Assembly (NCBI GenBank): GCA_002300355.1
Contig: NSGV01000002.1
Location: 1,178,001 to 1,242,000 of the forward strand
Length of the DNA: 64,000 bases
Direction: 5' to 3'
Source: Streptomyces sp. TLI_235
Lineage (GTDB): Bacteria > Actinomycetota > Actinomycetes > Streptomycetales > Streptomycetaceae
Shown here: in pieces, positions 61,104 through 64,000 of the stretch
Numbering within the stretch: the first letter of the stretch is position 1
Layout of the letters: each line of letters begins with the position of its first letter
Notes under the pieces: model-generated
Seen by the model: the letters and a program-made list of their open reading frames with translations, nothing else
Database searches by the model: none
Told to the model about the DNA's origin: nothing
Translations under genes and position numbers: made by a program

Positions 61104-61288
61104 CCGACCGCCTGACCGCCGACACCATCACCGACGACCAGCTCGAAGCGCTGTACGACCGCCTCGACGCCGTCCGCGCCCTCCACACCACCGAGTTCGG
61201 CAACGAGTTCGGCGGCCTCGAGTGCAGCCTCTGCCGCGAGATCTGGCCCTGCGACACCATCGCCGCCCTGAACGGAGACGCCGAGTGA
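61100..61288 (+). CDS. hypothetical phage protein, 62 aa
   Basis: A 62-residue acidic protein with a C-terminal CSLCREIWPC that could bind zinc. Coupled at both ends by GTGA. Confidence 0.5.
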   Translation: MTDRLTADTITDDQLEALYDRLDAVRALHTTEFGNEFGGLECSLCREIWPCDTIAALNGDAE

Positions 61289-62250
61289 ACGCGTGGGACA
61301 ACCTGTCCGAAGCCGCCCGACAGCTTGTCTGCGAGTACAGCTGGCTCGACCTCGCCGAGAACTACGTCCAGCTGCAGGCTGAGCGTGACCAGCTGGCCGC
61401 CGGCGTGCCGCTGGTCTGCTCCGACGAGCGGCACCAGGCCAAGGTGGCCGGCCTCGAGTCCGCGCTGGCCGCCCTGCACGAGGGCGAGGAGCCGTACGAG
61501 GACGAGCGCGTCGCGCCCAATCCGGGCCAGTGGATCTGGAACTGGAACAGGTCCACCCCGGCCGAACGCCTGTCGATGGCGGCCCACCGGCTCGACCTGC
61601 TGGAGCGCTTCCACCGGTGCGTGAACGGGATGCACGAGTGGCGCATCGCTGAATACGACGAGCACAGGCAGGTCGAGCGAGCGCGGGCCGAGCGCTACCG
61701 ATCCGCGTGGCGGTCAGCCCGCCGCCGCGCCGCCCAGGCGGAGGCCAAGCTGGCCGAGCTGCAGGCCGACGACGAACCGTGTTCCGATCCCTTCGCCCAG
61801 GCGTACGCCCGGCTGTTCGCCCTCTGCAGCCCGAACGAGCAGGGCGCCGCGTTCGGCGACGCCGTGAAGCACCCGTGGGATGTCGCCGCAGAGCAGACCC
61901 AGCAGCGCGAGTTGGTGAAGCAGCTGCTCGCCGAGCACCTCGCCGCCAACCCCGTGCCCGGCATCAACGGTGTGCCGTACCGGGGCGACGTGAACCGCGT
62001 GTCCCCGGTCGCCCTCGCCGCGCAGGTGCACCGCGCTCGGATGCAGGCGGAAGCGGACTACGTCTGGACCAGCCTGCTGTTCGGCCCCGCCATCGCTCCC
62101 GTCCACGAGCCCCGCATCTGGGAGGACGACGAAGGCGAGTGGAACGTCTCCTGCACTACCTGTCACGAATCCGCCCGGGACATGGGCAGTGAGCACGACT
62201 GCGAGGTCTGGGCGGAAGGCCACGCCGCCGAGCGCAAGACGACCGCCTGA
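61285..62250 (+). CDS. hypothetical helical phage protein, 321 aa
   Basis: A 321-residue protein, largely helical with coiled-coil character in residues 120-165 (RHRAEAR-type Arg/Ala repeats) and a C-terminal CTTCHESARDMGSEHDC Cys/His group that may bind zinc. It is the last and largest gene of the overlapping run and has no recognised family. Confidence 0.6.
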   Translation: MNAWDNLSEAARQLVCEYSWLDLAENYVQLQAERDQLAAGVPLVCSDERHQAKVAGLESALAALHEGEEPYEDERVAPNPGQWIWNWNRSTPAERLSMAAHRLDLLERFHRCVNGMHEWRIAEYDEHRQVERARAERYRSAWRSARRRAAQAEAKLAELQADDEPCSDPFAQAYARLFALCSPNEQGAAFGDAVKHPWDVAAEQTQQRELVKQLLAEHLAANPVPGINGVPYRGDVNRVSPVALAAQVHRARMQAEADYVWTSLLFGPAIAPVHEPRIWEDDEGEWNVSCTTCHESARDMGSEHDCEVWAEGHAAERKTTA

Positions 62251-62264
62251 CCCGAGCAAGCACG

Positions 62265-62303
62265 AGGGGCGCCCCCGGCCTGCCAGCACAACGGGACGCC
62301 CCT
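62265..62303 (+). terminator. gene-end hairpin
   Basis: AGGGGCG (62265-62271) pairs with CGCCCCT (62297-62303) around a 25-base loop, 15 bases after the stop of the overlapping gene run. Confidence 0.35.
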
Positions 62304-62347
62304 ACACGGTGCCGCCACCCTACGCCCCAAGATCCACCGGAGACACC

Positions 62348-63097
62348 GTGCCCACCACCGCCAAGCACCAGACCTACCTCCGCCGCCACGGCATCCGCGC
62401 CACCACCACCCCCGACCGCGCCGCCCACCACATCGCAGCCCTGCGCACCGCCGGCCTCACCGACGCCGAGATCAGCACTGCCACCCGCATCGGCCCGACC
62501 ACCCTGTACCGCATCGCGAAGCGCCACGGCCCGATCACCCGCGCCGTCGAGCAGCGCGTCCTCGCCACCCCGATCCCCGACCGGCGGCCGGCCGTCGCCG
62601 TTGGTGTCGCCACGATCCCCGCGGACGGCACCCGCCGCCGGCTGCAGGCCCTCGTCGTCGCTGGCTTCCCTCCGGTCCACCTTGGCCGCGAGTTCGGCAT
62701 CGACCGGCGCAACCTCCACGTCCTGCTGCACGGCGCCGACCAGCGCACCACCCTGCGCACCGCCGCCCGCGTCATGGCGTACTACCTCGCGGTGTGGGAC
62801 CAGCCGGCCGAACGGCACGGCGTCCGGCCGACGGCTGCGGCCAGGGCCCGGGCGTTGGGGTCGGCGCATGAGTGGGCGCCGGCCGCGGCGTGGGACGACA
62901 TCGACGACCCGCAGGCCCGGCCGGACAGCGGGGTGCACGTCTCCAGGTTGGTGGCGATCGTCGAGGACACGGCCGAGCTCGCGCGGCAGGGCTACTCGCG
63001 GGAGGGCATCGCGGGGCGGCTGGGCGGGATCGGGTGGGACGCGGTGCGGCAGGCTCACCGGCGGGCGGGGGCGAAGCTGCCGCCGTTGCTGGACTGA
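62348..63097 (+). CDS. HTH DNA-binding phage protein, 249 aa
   Basis: A 249-residue protein with two or three helix-turn-helix units: LTDAEISTATRIGPTTLYRI, then FPPVHLGREFGIDRRNLHVL, and a C-terminal YSREGIAGRLGGIGWDAVRQ. Proteins of this type are common near the end of streptomycete phage early regions and may regulate late genes. The GTG at 62348 is the best start; a longer frame upstream has no homology. Confidence 0.68.
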   Translation: MPTTAKHQTYLRRHGIRATTTPDRAAHHIAALRTAGLTDAEISTATRIGPTTLYRIAKRHGPITRAVEQRVLATPIPDRRPAVAVGVATIPADGTRRRLQALVVAGFPPVHLGREFGIDRRNLHVLLHGADQRTTLRTAARVMAYYLAVWDQPAERHGVRPTAAARARALGSAHEWAPAAAWDDIDDPQARPDSGVHVSRLVAIVEDTAELARQGYSREGIAGRLGGIGWDAVRQAHRRAGAKLPPLLD

Positions 63098-63155
63098 GTG
63101 CGGGCATGCGGAAGGGGCCGCTCGGCTCGGCCGGGCGGCTTCGTCTTGCAGGTCG

Positions 63156-63368
63156 TCAGCTCTCGAGTGCCGCCGGCGCGGACCAGGTGCCGGCGTCGGG
63201 GCGCGGAGGCAGCTTGGCGCCTGGCCGGCGCAGGTACCAGCGGATGAATTCGCGCACGGCTTCGGCTCGGCTGGTCCCGGACTCCTGGGCCGCGTCGGCG
63301 AACGGCAGCCACTCGTCGTCGGGGATGCGCATCTGCCTTGGTGGTGTGTGAGTGCTCTTCGGGACCAT
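63156..63368 (-). CDS. ribbon-helix-helix (CopG/Arc-like) repressor
   Basis: A 70-residue protein: QMRIPDDEWLPFADAAQESG then TSRAEAVREFIRWYLRRPG, a beta strand followed by two helices as in RHH repressors. It is divergent from the WYL-domain gene and separated from it by four GTAGCTAC sites, the likely operators. The short tail has no recognisable domain. Confidence 0.75.
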   Translation of the reverse strand: MVPKSTHTPPRQMRIPDDEWLPFADAAQESGTSRAEAVREFIRWYLRRPGAKLPPRPDAGTWSAPAALES

Positions 63369-63387
63369 GCCGGAAGGGTAGCGCCGG

Positions 63388-63490
63388 GTAGCTACAGGAG
63401 CAATGGTCAGCCGCTAGACGTGTAGCTACAGATTCTTTCGCCAGGCCTCTTGCGTGTAGCTACGCAAAGCCCTTATCGTGTAGCTACACG
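63388..63490. promoter_or_regulatory. array of four GTAGCTAC operators
   Basis: GTAGCTAC occurs at 63388-63395, 63422-63429, 63456-63463 and 63480-63487, with centres 34, 34 and 24 bases apart. The last copy extends to the 14-base palindrome CGTGTAGCTACACG (63477-63490). This suits cooperative binding of the adjacent RHH protein over both divergent promoters. Confidence 0.8.
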
Positions 63491-63527
63491 ACGGGCCGAG
63501 CGGCCCGCCAACTCCCCGGAGGACACC

Positions 63528-63950
63528 ATGCGGAAGACGGCCAACGAGACCGAGCACGACACCGTCATCCGCATCCTCCGCGCCATCGACCGCCAGCACC
63601 CGATCACCATCACCTACACCAAGGCCGACGGCACCGAGACCATCCGCACCATCGAGATCTACAACATCGAGATCTCCAAGGTCGGCGCCATCTGCCTCAA
63701 GGCCATGGACCGCCAGTCCGGCGACCGGCGCACCTTCCGCGTCGACCGCATCCAGGCCTACACCGTCCACCGCTCCGCCTACGTCCTCGACCGGCCGGCC
63801 GACGCCACCACGGTCACCCCGAAAGCGTTCTGCGAGACCTGCTGGGACCTGTACGAGGCCGACGAGCTGACGGCCGGCCCGTCCGGTGACCCGACCTGCG
63901 GCGACTGCCGCATCACCCACGCCGACATCCGCGCCGCCTACGCGCACTAG
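63528..63950 (+). CDS. stand-alone WYL-domain protein with zinc-ribbon tail
   Basis: A 140-residue protein: residues 20-90 form a WYL-like SH3 barrel (ITITYTKADGTETIRTIEIY and RRTFRVDRIQAYTVH) without the usual HTH, and the C-terminus has CETCWDLYEADEL with CGDCRITH, a likely zinc site. WYL domains sense nucleic acids or nucleotides and control phage defence or helicases. CGGAGGA precedes the ATG. The RHH operators lie in its promoter. Confidence 0.68.
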   Translation: MRKTANETEHDTVIRILRAIDRQHPITITYTKADGTETIRTIEIYNIEISKVGAICLKAMDRQSGDRRTFRVDRIQAYTVHRSAYVLDRPADATTVTPKAFCETCWDLYEADELTAGPSGDPTCGDCRITHADIRAAYAH

Positions 63951-64000
63951 GCCCCCCAGACCGGCGGAAGTGCCAGCGCCAAGCGCGCCGAGGTCACCGC

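Noticed and set aside
44897..64000. Calling the element a complete tailed phage
   Set aside because: Only integration, regulation, replication and small early genes are visible; no terminase, portal, capsid, tail, lysis or conjugation gene lies in the window.

Overview
The window is chromosomal DNA from a high-GC actinomycete of the Streptomycetaceae (Streptomyces or Kitasatospora type). The signs are very high G+C with GTG starts, a clustered hopanoid operon next to a type I IPP isomerase, IclR, LysR and MarR regulators, a mycothiol-dependent isomerase family protein and dense 4-base GTGA/ATGA gene overlaps. About 44.8 kb is host chromosome; the last 19.2 kb is the integrase-proximal part of an integrated phage or phage-like element that runs off the right edge.

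Region 1 (1-10.3 kb): the tail of a GH18 chitinase; a spermidine-synthase-like protein; a LysR / cysteine dioxygenase / YeiH-type exporter group that looks like cysteine-sulfur disposal; a decayed glutamate-type ABC importer (ATPase with two substituted motif residues, no binding-protein gene, one permease cut short and carrying a stop, one permease intact); and a heterodimeric ABC exporter with one good and one degenerate ATP site. Region 2 (10.5-19.1 kb): aldo/keto reductase, a one-chain tandem MarR regulator, a FabG-like reductase, a PAP2 phosphatase and small proteins, then a collapsed uronate/aldarate catabolic locus. In that locus the IclR regulator and uronate dehydrogenase survive, but the aldehyde dehydrogenase and an enolase-superfamily enzyme are remnants.

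Region 3 (19.2-30.9 kb) is a nine-gene hopanoid operon on the minus strand, in transcription order hpnC, hpnD, hpnE, polyprenyl diphosphate synthase, shc, hpnG, hpnH, dxs, hpnO. Dxs feeds isoprenoid precursors, HpnC/D/E make squalene, Shc cyclises it, and HpnH/G/O build the C35 aminohopanoid side chain. Region 4 (31.0-38.4 kb) is a minus-strand operon of a nucleotidyltransferase, a glycerol-1-phosphate-dehydrogenase-like enzyme, two CDP-alcohol phosphotransferases, a GT2 glycosyltransferase and a TagGH-like exporter. It is the best candidate here for an undescribed pathway: an exported phosphodiester-linked glycerol- or polyol-based envelope molecule.

Region 5 (38.9-44.8 kb): idi, an anti-sigma-type ATPase, tRNA-Leu(GAG), and mixed metabolic and small genes ending in a DUF779 gene. 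The element begins exactly at the start codon of that gene, apparently having integrated at the 3' end of the aldehyde dehydrogenase gene that normally precedes it. Region 6 (44.8-64.0 kb) holds the tyrosine integrase, divergent repressor and Cro-like genes, an excisionase-like protein, a recombination ATPase, a UvrD-type helicase, an orphan Phd antitoxin, a replication initiator carrying internal iteron-like repeats, a RepA/DnaB-like helicase, SSB, and a long run of small overlapping genes. It ends with a ribbon-helix-helix gene facing a WYL-domain gene across four evenly placed operators. No capsid, portal, terminase or conjugation gene is visible, so phage, satellite and ICE cannot be separated from this window alone.
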